A stretch of DNA of 42,970 bases from Calditrichota bacterium. Lineage in GTDB: Bacteria; Zhuqueibacterota; Zhuqueibacteria; Thermofontimicrobiales; Thermofontimicrobiaceae. A program made the translations under genes and the position numbers. Each line of letters starts with the position of its first letter. The stretch's first letter is position 1. The notes under the pieces were generated by a model. It searched no databases, was not told the DNA's origin, and was given only the letters and a program-made list of their open reading frames with translations. Below are positions 33,401 through 41,187 of the stretch, piece after piece. The stretch is from contig JAADFU010000194.1 of NCBI GenBank assembly GCA_013152715.1, positions 1 to 42,970 of the forward strand. The letters are read 5' to 3'.

Positions 33401-36400
33401 TGAAGCCGCGACAGAATTAGGCATCTCGACAATCTTGTACATTGAATTTGCCAAACTATAGTTTGTGATATGCAAAGATGAAGATTGTGAACGATTGTAA
33501 ATTTTGAAAACAAGCTGTTTTTCCGCGCCGAGAAAAGTTTTACCAAAATCCAGATTGTCCGGAGATATTACCGCTTCTGGTCCCTCGTAAATCGTTCCCC
33601 GACCCAAAAGCGTAATGGTAACTTGTGGTTTTTCCGGGTCATTTGATTCCAGAATCAAGGCGGCTGTAGTTTGTAGTTCTGAATTTGGCAAATAAGTTAC
33701 TGATAAATATTTGCTTTTTCCTGGCTCAAGAATAAACCAGTCATTGGCGAGTTGAAATTGGCTATCATTAACTGCAACATTGAAAACAGAGAGTTTTTTT
33801 TCACCGGTGTTAAAAACAGTAATGTATTTCGTCAGGCTTCTACCCAAAGCGACAGAACCAAAATCGAGAATCGTATCCGAAACAGCCATTTTCTGAGCCA
33901 GCGGTTCTCTTCCTTTCCCGGATAAAATTACCAGCGATGTGTCATTTTCCGGATCATTGCTGACAATTTTCAGCGTATCGACGTATTTGACGCTTTCTGT
34001 CGGCTCAAAATTGACATAAACTGTCTGAAAAGAGTTGCCCAAAATAGTGAGTTCGGTCTGTGTCGGAGAAAATGCTGCCTCGCTGTTGAAGATATTGGTA
34101 ATATTAAGTTTCCTTTCTCCTTTATTATTAATTACCAGCGACATGATTTTCGCGTTATCCCTGGCGACCTCTCCGAAATTCAATGAATCCGAAGACAGGC
34201 GCAAATGCTGATTCGTGGAATCGCGTCCGGTTCCGTTCAATTGGACAAAAATGCTGTCTGCTACGGGGTCGTTGCTCACGATAATCAGTTGTCCGGCAAA
34301 CTGTTTAATGGAATCCGGTTTGAAATTTATGTACACTTTTTTTGTCGCTTCTGGCCCGATATTAAAAAACGTGACGCCGGGTCTGAAATGCGAATTTGTG
34401 GAGAGAATATTGGAAACTGTGAGCGTGCGATTGCCGATATTGCTCACTAAAATCGAATCTTTTGCCTGCGAATGAATCAAAACAGTTCCAAAATTAATTT
34501 CGGAAAAAGAAACAATTAACTGTTGCGCATTAGGTTCGCCTTTTCCGACGAGATTGATTTCCACAAATTGGTTGTTCGGATCGTTGGTCGCAAAATTCAG
34601 CACATCATTGTGTGCCATCGTATCCTGAGGCGCAAATCTTACCCACAAGTAATAAGATTGCTCTTTTTCAATGCGGATTGTGTCAGAGGCCAACGATTGG
34701 AAGGCGCTGTCTCCATTGTAAAAATGAAACACCTTGAGGATTCTGTCGCCAAAATTTTGCAGCAGAATGAATTTCTGCAGCGTGTCGCCTTGCTGAATTT
34801 TTCCGAAATTGAGCTCTGTTTTATCGTAAACAAGATAAGGATCAGACAACATTTTGCCGACGCCCACGACGGGGACATTTAACTCAGGATGTGTTTCATC
34901 ATTGCTGCTAATAGTTAATTGTCCGTTGATAGTCCCCTCGGTTTGCGGCGCAAAGGTTACATTCACATATTTTAAATTTTGCGCGGTTACGACAAATTCG
35001 GTTGTGTCCACAGTGAATTGTGAATTGTTTGAGTTGATCCCTGAAATTTCCAGTGCCGACTCTCCCCTATTGGTCACGCCCATGGCGATGGTTTTTTTCT
35101 CTCCTACAGCTATTTCGCCAAAATAAAGCGAGTCGGGGCTTACGGCGATTTCAGGTTTCAACGGCGCCCGGCTTGAGGCAAAAATTGGCACGATAAAATT
35201 CGACGTATCCGGATCATTGCTTTTGATGATTAAAGAATCCGTAATCAGTTCCGCGGCAATTACCGGTCTGAAAACAACGTTTACGTATTGTCCCTGGCGA
35301 GGTAAAACCGTGAATTCATTTTTGTCAACGACAAATTGTGTGTCAGAATGAGCAATCGAACTGATTTGTAATGCCTCATACTTATCATTATTTTGCACAT
35401 AGACAAATAACGACTGCTCTGAGCCAATGACGACTTCGTCAAAAATTAAAGTGGGCGGTGAAACAATTATCTTCGGGTTTGTCGGCAGATAGCCTTTGCC
35501 GGATACAGAGACATAAAACGGACTATTACTGTCATCATCGGAAACAATTTCAATGTTGCTTTTAACTGCATTCGTGTCAGCCGGTGAAAATCTGATCTCA
35601 ACAATTTTCGATTGCTGCGGCAACAGAGAAAAAGAGGTGTCGCTTACGGAAAATTGTGAATTTTGGGCCTGAATACTTTCGACATGCAAAATTTCATTTC
35701 CGATGTTTTGGACAGTGATTTCTCTGATTTTCGCATAGCTCGCTTTAATTTTCGTCGTATCAAAATTAATTGTTGTCGGAGAAACAGATATCTGCGGAAA
35801 CCCGGTTTCCACAGTTAAAAATTTCATTCGCGTCAAATTTTGTTTTTCATTGACCAAGTACACTTTCAAAGATTTGACATTTCTATTGTACGCGACGCAA
35901 TGCTGAACAAATTGATAAGTACTGTCAAACAAAGTATGCCATCTATTAATCGCATCTCCGGTAAAGGGATTGAAGTCTGCTTGTTCGTAAATTTGATTCT
36001 CAGAGTCGCTGTGATTGAATCTCACGAATTCGATTTGGTTCAGTTCGTTTCGGAGGAAAGATGAAGTACCAATTTCGCCGATAGAGGTTATTTGAGTGCC
36101 GTCCAGGGCAAATAGATGGAAATTATGGTAATCAAAATCATTATTTTTCTCCATCAGCCACATCCGCTGATTGATCTTGTCAGAGAAAAATGCGCGTTTG
36201 GGATTTAAAATTAATTCGTTCGTTGAAACTATATTTTCCGTTTTATAGGTTTCGCCATTATTGTTTAATATCTTCAAAATAGTAGAAAAATTATTATTTT
36301 CATTGAGTTCAAAATCCACCCACACGCGCTCGCTATCGTCTATTGCAATATCTGTATTGAAAACATAAAATCTTTTGCTCACTGCTTTAGGCTCATAAAT

Positions 36401-37003
36401 CAAATTCCCCGAAGAATTATAAGTGGCAATCATAACCTGACTTTGGCTGCGATCATGATTTGAAGTGTGCCAGGAAAACCACACCTTTCCATCATTGTCA
36501 ATCGCCAATTTGGGCAGAAAAGCATTTGTCGCCAACAGCGTTGAATCCTTTTTGACCTGACCCGTGGAATCAAAAACTACAAAATAGCCGCCATCGTCGC
36601 CCTGCAGAGCGACCCAGACGTCTCCGGTCGCGGGATTGAGTTCTGCGCGAATAGAATTTAAACGAGGTTCGGTTTCAAAAGAGCCGTGTCCGACGAGGGT
36701 TCTGTACAAATAGAGGTGGGCGTCACTCTTGAAAATTTTCATGTAAACCGGCTGATTGGCGCCAGGCGTCTCATAGTAAAATACCCACACTTTTCCAAAG
36801 TTATCAATCACGATGTCTTCGTTGTAGGTGTTGCCGATATTTGACACCACCTGCCAGCCGTCTTCGGGAATAGGATTCAAATCCCGTGTATCCAGCAAAA
36901 ATGGCGCGCTCGTTTTCGTCGCAATGCCGCCATACGCCGAGAAAATGAAAAATGTCAAAAAAATGGTTATGATAAAAATTTGAAACTTCGGCTTGTTATT
37001 CAT
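30437..37003 (-). CDS. Giant secreted ASH-repeat/LamG protein with type IX-like sorting domain
   Basis: Starting at the ATG at 37003 (GAGGG four bases upstream) the protein is 2188 residues; the longer frame adds no signal-like sequence. A signal peptide covers about 1-26. Residues 30-400 form repeats with DNFGKVWVFYY and DNDGKVWFSWH, suggesting a propeller. Residues 403-1250 are eight tandem choice-of-anchor D (ASH-like) modules. About 1255-1405 looks like a carbohydrate-binding jelly roll, and 1425-1620 is a LamG-type fold (WSFEPTGSDTIYDSS, NIEMWLN, IDELTL). A further region leads to residues 2098-2188, which begin NYPNPFNG and end in a FlgD-like domain with VPSGMYFVKI, the C-terminal sorting type used by T9SS substrates. 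It is likely secreted and held at the surface. No enzymatic site is evident. Confidence 0.9.
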   Translation of the reverse strand: MNNKPKFQIFIITIFLTFFIFSAYGGIATKTSAPFLLDTRDLNPIPEDGWQVVSNIGNTYNEDIVIDNFGKVWVFYYETPGANQPVYMKIFKSDAHLYLYRTLVGHGSFETEPRLNSIRAELNPATGDVWVALQGDDGGYFVVFDSTGQVKKDSTLLATNAFLPKLAIDNDGKVWFSWHTSNHDRSQSQVMIATYNSSGNLIYEPKAVSKRFYVFNTDIAIDDSERVWVDFELNENNNFSTILKILNNNGETYKTENIVSTNELILNPKRAFFSDKINQRMWLMEKNNDFDYHNFHLFALDGTQITSIGEIGTSSFLRNELNQIEFVRFNHSDSENQIYEQADFNPFTGDAINRWHTLFDSTYQFVQHCVAYNRNVKSLKVYLVNEKQNLTRMKFLTVETGFPQISVSPTTINFDTTKIKASYAKIREITVQNIGNEILHVESIQAQNSQFSVSDTSFSLLPQQSKIVEIRFSPADTNAVKSNIEIVSDDDSNSPFYVSVSGKGYLPTNPKIIVSPPTLIFDEVVIGSEQSLFVYVQNNDKYEALQISSIAHSDTQFVVDKNEFTVLPRQGQYVNVVFRPVIAAELITDSLIIKSNDPDTSNFIVPIFASSRAPLKPEIAVSPDSLYFGEIAVGEKKTIAMGVTNRGESALEISGINSNNSQFTVDTTEFVVTAQNLKYVNVTFAPQTEGTINGQLTISSNDETHPELNVPVVGVGKMLSDPYLVYDKTELNFGKIQQGDTLQKFILLQNFGDRILKVFHFYNGDSAFQSLASDTIRIEKEQSYYLWVRFAPQDTMAHNDVLNFATNDPNNQFVEINLVGKGEPNAQQLIVSFSEINFGTVLIHSQAKDSILVSNIGNRTLTVSNILSTNSHFRPGVTFFNIGPEATKKVYINFKPDSIKQFAGQLIIVSNDPVADSIFVQLNGTGRDSTNQHLRLSSDSLNFGEVARDNAKIMSLVINNKGERKLNITNIFNSEAAFSPTQTELTILGNSFQTVYVNFEPTESVKYVDTLKIVSNDPENDTSLVILSGKGREPLAQKMAVSDTILDFGSVALGRSLTKYITVFNTGEKKLSVFNVAVNDSQFQLANDWFILEPGKSKYLSVTYLPNSELQTTAALILESNDPEKPQVTITLLGRGTIYEGPEAVISPDNLDFGKTFLGAEKQLVFKIYNRSQSSSLHITNYSLANSMYKIVEMPNSVAASDSGFIRVAYQPLQEGNHYGSLTIFTNDVYNEQISLMLYGSGVSTFPAQNTLSQLGWSGNGSSPFGDGYSIFGGNYTADVLSNKNEKALFIKDIYLYEIPESQNTYMNLSFKNRITIIINNTMVFDSTDTNLKYWNKSNLDVSPYLTLGRNRIAVVVRTNNNSSGNNGGFDCEMFVNGQPKIRRGDQNWNQPDALWWYFYPVTTIPADNINGRLWFASDYALDFADSIKARWSFEPTGSDTIYDSSVFGRRAILHNVQWIDGITGKAMQFSGSDNSYAEIESNLNELPLNIEMWLNCYDARSYRQVVFSNKLDETENGNGLFIAPDLRLGVYFYNGEYIFPNYVLEPGAWHLISVQYGYDQEAGLNFVTVFVDGDSVGYYNYQPNYPLGPANKFYIGGVPQIQSVGFYGAIDELTLKNKVSGAPPVADVAAVDFVRSSNVISKIDTMLTFKIAPTPFKILSGELTLFHGGETPTTATALVDTNFWSKDSVYSSGLTIKIPSNYLDVRGLYFSLLLRTNWGGVRFPVEGFHFLRYRTAYEASNLTLAQRHYRMVSVPYELQESNLRKVLENFGGYDPYRWRLFDWEQTDTTYVEFSDTTQDSRWKFERGKAFWLVTDGEKDFVGGTGVTPENQDYRIVLTPGWNMVGNPFPYTIPFSMISATDDNVLQGPFYYQSSDSIGWLPPERVTYCQPWEGYFIWNGDSVNQTIIVPAMEDNGLLLPKPIGERQYFAKKYPDASFIIEATAVCGKYFDKGNLFGAAKKAAKEFDHYDSPEVPEISNHISLWANNFHWKKRRGAYRIDFQKDGENGYSWQLALDCQVPGAKSATLSFREIKKLPANWQIYLFDVDEDIAYNLNERKDLSLPIQSDDGMVKHFKLVVGDEKYIQQNSEEIPLVPVEFALKQNYPNPFNGVTTIEFSLPRRMNVKVQIYNILGQSVKTLVNGTMRGGVHQLHWDGKNQFDQFVPSGMYFVKITGERKATDVKKILLLK
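33254..35797 (-). repeat. Eight tandem choice-of-anchor D modules within the giant protein
   Basis: The 2544 bp encode eight divergent units of about 106 residues. Each shows a start like SP-x-x-L-x-F-G, a middle with L-x-I-x-x-I and N-x-x-F, and an end with SNDP and G-x-G. They match at protein level but not as DNA repeats, so the array is old or was selected for divergence. Confidence 0.85.
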
Positions 37004-37067
37004 AAGACCCTCGTTGCAATTTTTTGTCACGAAAGGTAAATCATTATCCATTTGACGCCATAATTTT

Positions 37068-38210
37068 TTATCTGGCAACGCGAAAACCAATGTCGAATCG
37101 CTTCACTTCCGGTGCAAACCTCTCACGAAAAGCGCATTGAATGTAGATATCTGACGAATTCCACGCGCCGCCGCGAACGACCTTTTCCGTTCCCGTTTCC
37201 GGCCCTAACGGATTTGACGGCGGAGAACTATCATAATAATTGCGATTGTACCAATCATTGCACCATTCCCATACATTTCCAGCCATGTTTTTCAGAAAAT
37301 AGCCATTGACAGTTAAACTGTCCACTGGCAGAGGCCCTCTGCCGCTGCCGAAATCAGCCATGAGTGGCTCGAGATAGCCGCTGTAGCCGTTGTAATTTGC
37401 TCGACTTATCGGAGAATCATTTCCCCAGGGATAAGACATTTGATCCAAATCGCCGCGAGCTGCTTTTTCCCTCTGTGCTTCTGTAGGCAAATGAAATCCG
37501 GTTTTTGAAGAATCATAGTCCCCGTTCGTCAAATCGTAGCAAGGATCGAGTCCGGCTAATTCGCTCAACCAATTGCAATAGGCAATAGCATCCCACCAAC
37601 TGACTCCAACTACCGGATATTGCGGATAATTGAGAAAATAGCCCACAGGTGCCTGATTTGTTCCCCCTTCTGTGGGATATGGATGATCTGTAATGTCGCA
37701 AAATAGCCGGTATTCTTCATTTGTCACCTCGCGTGGACTCAGCCAAAAAGTATCCGTTTCTACACTGTGAAGCGCGTTGTCCACGCCGCCGCTCATTCCC
37801 ATGTTGAAAATTCCGCCGGGAATGAGATTAGTGAGATCTATTTTGTCGTCGGACACCCAGAGTTTGACCACGTAATTTTCACCGAGGTGTTCCGGATAAT
37901 CTGCCATGGCGTCCCAGTAGATCTTGTGGTTATCGCCAGAGACTATTCCCAATCCATAATCCCCGCTAAACGATTGCGCCGGAACTCGAAAAGTTTGGCC
38001 GCCATCGGCGGAAACGCGCAACAACACGACCATTGTATCCTGATCCAGATCAAAAATACTGTAATTGATTTCTACCATTTTTGTATCAGGATTTTGCTTC
38101 ACAAAAACGGTATCAATGATCGGGACTCTTCCCTGGGCTAATAAATCAGATGAAAAAATGACAATTGAAATAAAAATAAAAATTAGAGGTGTGCGGAAAA
38201 TGTATTTCAT
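37068..38210 (-). CDS. Exported SUMF1/FGE-fold protein lacking catalytic cysteines
   Basis: The 380 residues begin with a signal peptide (about 1-25, ending LLAQG). Residues 27-125 form an Ig-like or beta domain (NYSIFDLDQDTMVVLLRVSADGG). From about 130 the sulfatase-modifying-factor fold is clear: GGIFNMG, SPREVTNEEYRLFCD, PVVGVSWWDAIAYCNWL, HLPTEAQREKAARG, NMAGNVWEWCNDWY and VVRGGAWNSSDIY...GFRVAR. True formylglycine-generating enzymes have a cysteine pair in the block following the RGG motif. Here that block has a single cysteine (IQCAFRER), so it is probably not an active FGE, and no sulfatase is nearby. Proteins like this often bind ligands or act as exported modifiers. It overlaps no neighbour and precedes the giant gene by 64 bp. 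Confidence 0.87.
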   Translation of the reverse strand: MKYIFRTPLIFIFISIVIFSSDLLAQGRVPIIDTVFVKQNPDTKMVEINYSIFDLDQDTMVVLLRVSADGGQTFRVPAQSFSGDYGLGIVSGDNHKIYWDAMADYPEHLGENYVVKLWVSDDKIDLTNLIPGGIFNMGMSGGVDNALHSVETDTFWLSPREVTNEEYRLFCDITDHPYPTEGGTNQAPVGYFLNYPQYPVVGVSWWDAIAYCNWLSELAGLDPCYDLTNGDYDSSKTGFHLPTEAQREKAARGDLDQMSYPWGNDSPISRANYNGYSGYLEPLMADFGSGRGPLPVDSLTVNGYFLKNMAGNVWEWCNDWYNRNYYDSSPPSNPLGPETGTEKVVRGGAWNSSDIYIQCAFRERFAPEVKRFDIGFRVAR

Positions 38211-38240
38211 ACTCTCTACTCCACCATTGTTTTGATTTGA

Positions 38241-39644
38241 TTACGGCGTATTCGGATTGTGCACTTCCGGCGGCTTAGGCGGCAAAGGTAATATTTGTTT
38301 ATTGATTATCCAATCGGGCAAATTCTGAACAACGTCATCTTGCAACAATTCAGAATTGCCGTTTCTCGATTGATTTCCGGGCAAGTAGCCCAAATCCAGA
38401 TTTCGCGCCATTTGACGCAGTCGGAATTGAGCGAACCGCTGGGCGCGGGGCTTATTCGCGAAACGTCGCGGCCGTGTACCCAGTCGGCGCAACTGATGAC
38501 GCTTAATCATCGGATGCTGCGCCATAAATTTGCCCTTTCGAATAAATCCCATTGAAAAAGATTGATTTGCCATATTGCGCGCCAGACGGAATCTTGAATC
38601 AAAACGTAGCGCTGCTTTGAAATGATTTACCGCTGCGTCATAATTGCCCAGATCGTAGGCGTCCAACCCCTTGCAGAATTCCAGAAATGCATCGATGCTC
38701 TTTGTTGTGTTTTCTTGAATTCGTTTTCGTTCTGCAGAGGATAATTTGATATTTAATTTATCCAGAGTATTGAAAACAATCTTTTTCTCGATATTTAAAA
38801 TATCCTTCAGCTCCCCTTTGAACTGTCTGCTCGCAATAGACTTGCTTTGAGCCACGTCTACGATATCAGAATTTACCGTCAGGAAACGTCCTGCTTTGAT
38901 CAAAAATCCGCCGTGCACCAAATCTTTCGCTCGAACGAGACGTCCCATGCGCGGCGCTATTTTCGGATCGGCAAGTCCGGACATCGCCAGTTCCATTTCA
39001 TCCAACAGTTTTTGCAATTGTACTCGTTCAATAACGCGCAATTTTTTTACTTGAGTGAAGTCAGTAATCAGCATTTCCGCCAGTCCTTTGCTCACAGCGT
39101 CCCAGCGGGGATCTTCGGCTAAATTGGCGAAATAGAGCACAGCAAGCGTATTATCGACAACCTGTCCCATGCCCACGCTTTTTTCCAATTGAAGCGCCAT
39201 TTTAGCGCGGGCTTCCATTTCCTTTTCCACCATAAAATTGAATCTGGCTTTTATCAGATCATAATATGGATCAGAAGACGAAAGAAATTGGTAGTAACGG
39301 TAAATTCTTTTGGCGAGGGAAAATTTTTCTTTCTGCTCCAGATTCAAGCCGGCGTAAAAAATAGCAGCGCTGTTGTAGGTATCCAGAGATAAAATACGTT
39401 TGCTCAAATCGAACGACTTCTTGTATTTGCCCAAACCGTAATAGGCGATCATCGCTCCAGTCAACGCCGGAACGTCTTTCGAGAGATTGAACGAGGCTTG
39501 CGCTTCTGCAAGCCGAATGTACTCTTTAAGGGCAAGATCATATTTTTCCTGCTGCAAATACTTATCTGCCGTCAGGTAACGATTGCTGGCACAACTTGCG
39601 ACAATTAAAAGCAAACTCATACAAAAGAAGAAGTACTTTCGCAC
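38241..39644 (-). CDS. CsgG-type outer-membrane lipoprotein with TPR and Arg-rich tail
   Basis: The 467-residue protein starts at GTG, with AAAGGAG five bases upstream. The signal peptide ends in VASC with the lipid-modified cysteine at residue 18. Residues 20-150 are TPR-like. About 165-310 is a CsgG-type domain: NTLAVLYFANL, KGLAEMLITDFTQV, RVIERVQLQKLLDEMELAMSG and HGGFLIKAGRFLTVNSDIVDV. A TPR hairpin follows (DLGNYDAAVNHFKAAL). The tail is unusual: about 45 residues rich in arginine (RRLGTRPRRF, RFRLRQMAR-like) then a proline-rich end. It opens the five-gene cluster. CsgG-domain lipoproteins can form outer-membrane pores, but many family members do not; function is inferred. Confidence 0.82.
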   Translation of the reverse strand: MRKYFFFCMSLLLIVASCASNRYLTADKYLQQEKYDLALKEYIRLAEAQASFNLSKDVPALTGAMIAYYGLGKYKKSFDLSKRILSLDTYNSAAIFYAGLNLEQKEKFSLAKRIYRYYQFLSSSDPYYDLIKARFNFMVEKEMEARAKMALQLEKSVGMGQVVDNTLAVLYFANLAEDPRWDAVSKGLAEMLITDFTQVKKLRVIERVQLQKLLDEMELAMSGLADPKIAPRMGRLVRAKDLVHGGFLIKAGRFLTVNSDIVDVAQSKSIASRQFKGELKDILNIEKKIVFNTLDKLNIKLSSAERKRIQENTTKSIDAFLEFCKGLDAYDLGNYDAAVNHFKAALRFDSRFRLARNMANQSFSMGFIRKGKFMAQHPMIKRHQLRRLGTRPRRFANKPRAQRFAQFRLRQMARNLDLGYLPGNQSRNGNSELLQDDVVQNLPDWIINKQILPLPPKPPEVHNPNTP

Positions 39645-40028
39645 AGTTGCTCCTTTCTGCTTGTGTATTCACTTTGAAATGCAATTTTTCTGGGCAGATT
39701 TCACCCATGTCTCATGCCGAAACATGTCACTTCCCTACCCCCAGAATTAGGAAGAAGTTAGCATTTTTGCTGTAGTATAAATATTGATATTATTGAAGTT
39801 ATTAGTGATTCAATAAGTTAACTCTTTTGAAATTTGTCCGATTAACTTATTCTTGAAACTGTGCAATAACTATTCCAAATAAATTTTTATAAGAAACGAA
39901 AACACGATTCTTTCAAACATAATTCATTGAATCTATTTTTATTAGCTCTATTTTTAGCTAATCTTGCTATTTTCCAATATGTTAAATCATATCTTTTAAA
40001 TATTTTACAATTATTTAAAAAAAATAAC
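39645..40028. promoter_or_regulatory. Divergent intergenic region with inverted repeat
   Basis: This gene-free region lies between the exported cluster (minus) and the kinase-deaminase gene (plus). AATAAGTTAA (39812-39821) and TTAACTTATT (39842-39851) form a perfect 10-bp inverted repeat with 20 bases between and centres 30 bp apart, about three helical turns, a layout suited to a dimeric or paired regulator. TATACT on the minus strand (39774-39779) could be the -10 of the cluster, but no good -35 lies 16-18 bp upstream, which would fit an activator-dependent promoter. Confidence 0.45.
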
Positions 40029-40057
40029 TTGACTGATTGATAAAATTTCGTTATGTT
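40029..40057 (+). promoter_or_regulatory. Promoter of the kinase-dCMP deaminase gene
   Basis: TTGACT (40029-40034), 17 bp, TATGTT (40052-40057). The predicted start near 40064 lies just before both candidate start codons. Confidence 0.68.
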
Positions 40058-40078
40058 TTTAGTCAAACCACCAGAGAA

Positions 40079-41122
40079 ATGAGACCAAACCGCGAGCCTG
40101 ACATGATTATTGGCTTGACCGGGGCCAATGCTGCCGGAAAAACAGATTTTATGAATTATCTTGAGACAAAGGGATTTGCTTCCTATTCTCTTTCGGATAT
40201 CATTCGCGACGAATTGGCATTCAGGAACCAACCCCTATCGCGAAAAAATTTGATCCGTGTTGGCAACGAATTGCGCAAAGAATTGGGACCGTCGGTTCTC
40301 GCCGACCGTGCCAAAGAAAAGATCGAAGGAAGAAACGTTGTCATTGACAGCATTCGCAACCCCGCAGAGATATTATCGTTGCGCGAGCTGCCAAATTTTT
40401 TCATGGTTTCCATCGATGCACCTGTGGAATTGCGCTACAAGCGCGCTAAAAAACGCGGCCGGTTGGAAGACGTCAATTCGCTGGAAGAATTCATTGCCAT
40501 GGAAAAAAGGGAAAAAAGTGAGGACTCCAACGAGCAAAATCTCACTCAGTGTATGCGCATGGCGGAATTTCACATCATAAATTCCGGCTCGCTAAAGGAA
40601 TTTCATGAAAAAATCGAACAAGCGCTATCTCAAATCGAGCTGCGCGTACGCCCCACCTGGAAAGAATATTTTATGAAAATGGCGTTTTTGGTAGCTGAAC
40701 GTTCCACTTGTCTGCGCCATCATGTAGGAGCAATTATTGTCAAAAACCGCCACGTTCTGACGACGGGATACAATGGCGCCGCCAGAAAAACAAACGACTG
40801 CCTCAGGCTGGGATGTTTGCGAAATCAATTGAGTATTCCCTCAGGCGAAAGACATGAAATTTGCCGCGCCATTCATGCCGAGCAAAATGCGATTATCCAG
40901 GCCGGCGTTCACGGCGTTTCAATCGAAGGCGCCACGCTCTATTGCACGCATTTTCCTTGCATCATTTGTGCCAAAATGATCGTCAACGCGGGCATCACCA
41001 AATTGGTCGTCGCCCAGGGTTATCCTGACAAGTTCAATTTAGTCATGGAATTATTCGATGAGGCGGGTGTGACCGTGGAGCAGGTTCCCATTCCCGACAA
41101 TAAAATTCGCATCGTTCCCTAA
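40079..41122 (+). CDS. P-loop kinase-like domain fused to dCMP deaminase
   Basis: The 347-residue protein has two domains. The first (about 1-190) opens IIGLTGANAAGKT, a Walker A, with SLSDIIRDE, IDSIRNP and a R-x-x-x-R-x-K basic lid, resembling dephospho-CoA/adenylate-type kinases. The second (about 195-347) is a zinc deaminase: HAEQNAI with H266, then PCIIC with C294 and C297, plus DCLRLGCLRN and GATLYCTHFPC typical of dCMP deaminases, which make dUMP for thymidylate synthesis. Yeast Dcd1 and the phage-defence protein AvcD share a similar order of domains. Start choice is open: ATG 40103 (MIIGL) would remove eight residues. It stands alone with its own promoter and terminator. Confidence 0.85.
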   Translation: MRPNREPDMIIGLTGANAAGKTDFMNYLETKGFASYSLSDIIRDELAFRNQPLSRKNLIRVGNELRKELGPSVLADRAKEKIEGRNVVIDSIRNPAEILSLRELPNFFMVSIDAPVELRYKRAKKRGRLEDVNSLEEFIAMEKREKSEDSNEQNLTQCMRMAEFHIINSGSLKEFHEKIEQALSQIELRVRPTWKEYFMKMAFLVAERSTCLRHHVGAIIVKNRHVLTTGYNGAARKTNDCLRLGCLRNQLSIPSGERHEICRAIHAEQNAIIQAGVHGVSIEGATLYCTHFPCIICAKMIVNAGITKLVVAQGYPDKFNLVMELFDEAGVTVEQVPIPDNKIRIVP

Positions 41123-41138
41123 AAAAATTTGCAAAGAG

Positions 41139-41173
41139 AAAAGGCGCATAATTTGTATTTTTATGCGCCTTTT
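41139..41173. terminator. Bidirectional terminator between dCMP deaminase and pruA
   Basis: A perfect 13-bp stem (41139-41151 with 41161-41173) and a nine-base loop. T runs lie at the 3' side on both strands. It separates convergent genes ending at 41122 and 41188. Confidence 0.93.
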
Positions 41174-41187
41174 TTATTAAAAAATTC

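Noticed and set aside
37068-38210. Active formylglycine-generating enzyme
   Set aside because: The catalytic cysteine pair is absent and no sulfatase is in the window.
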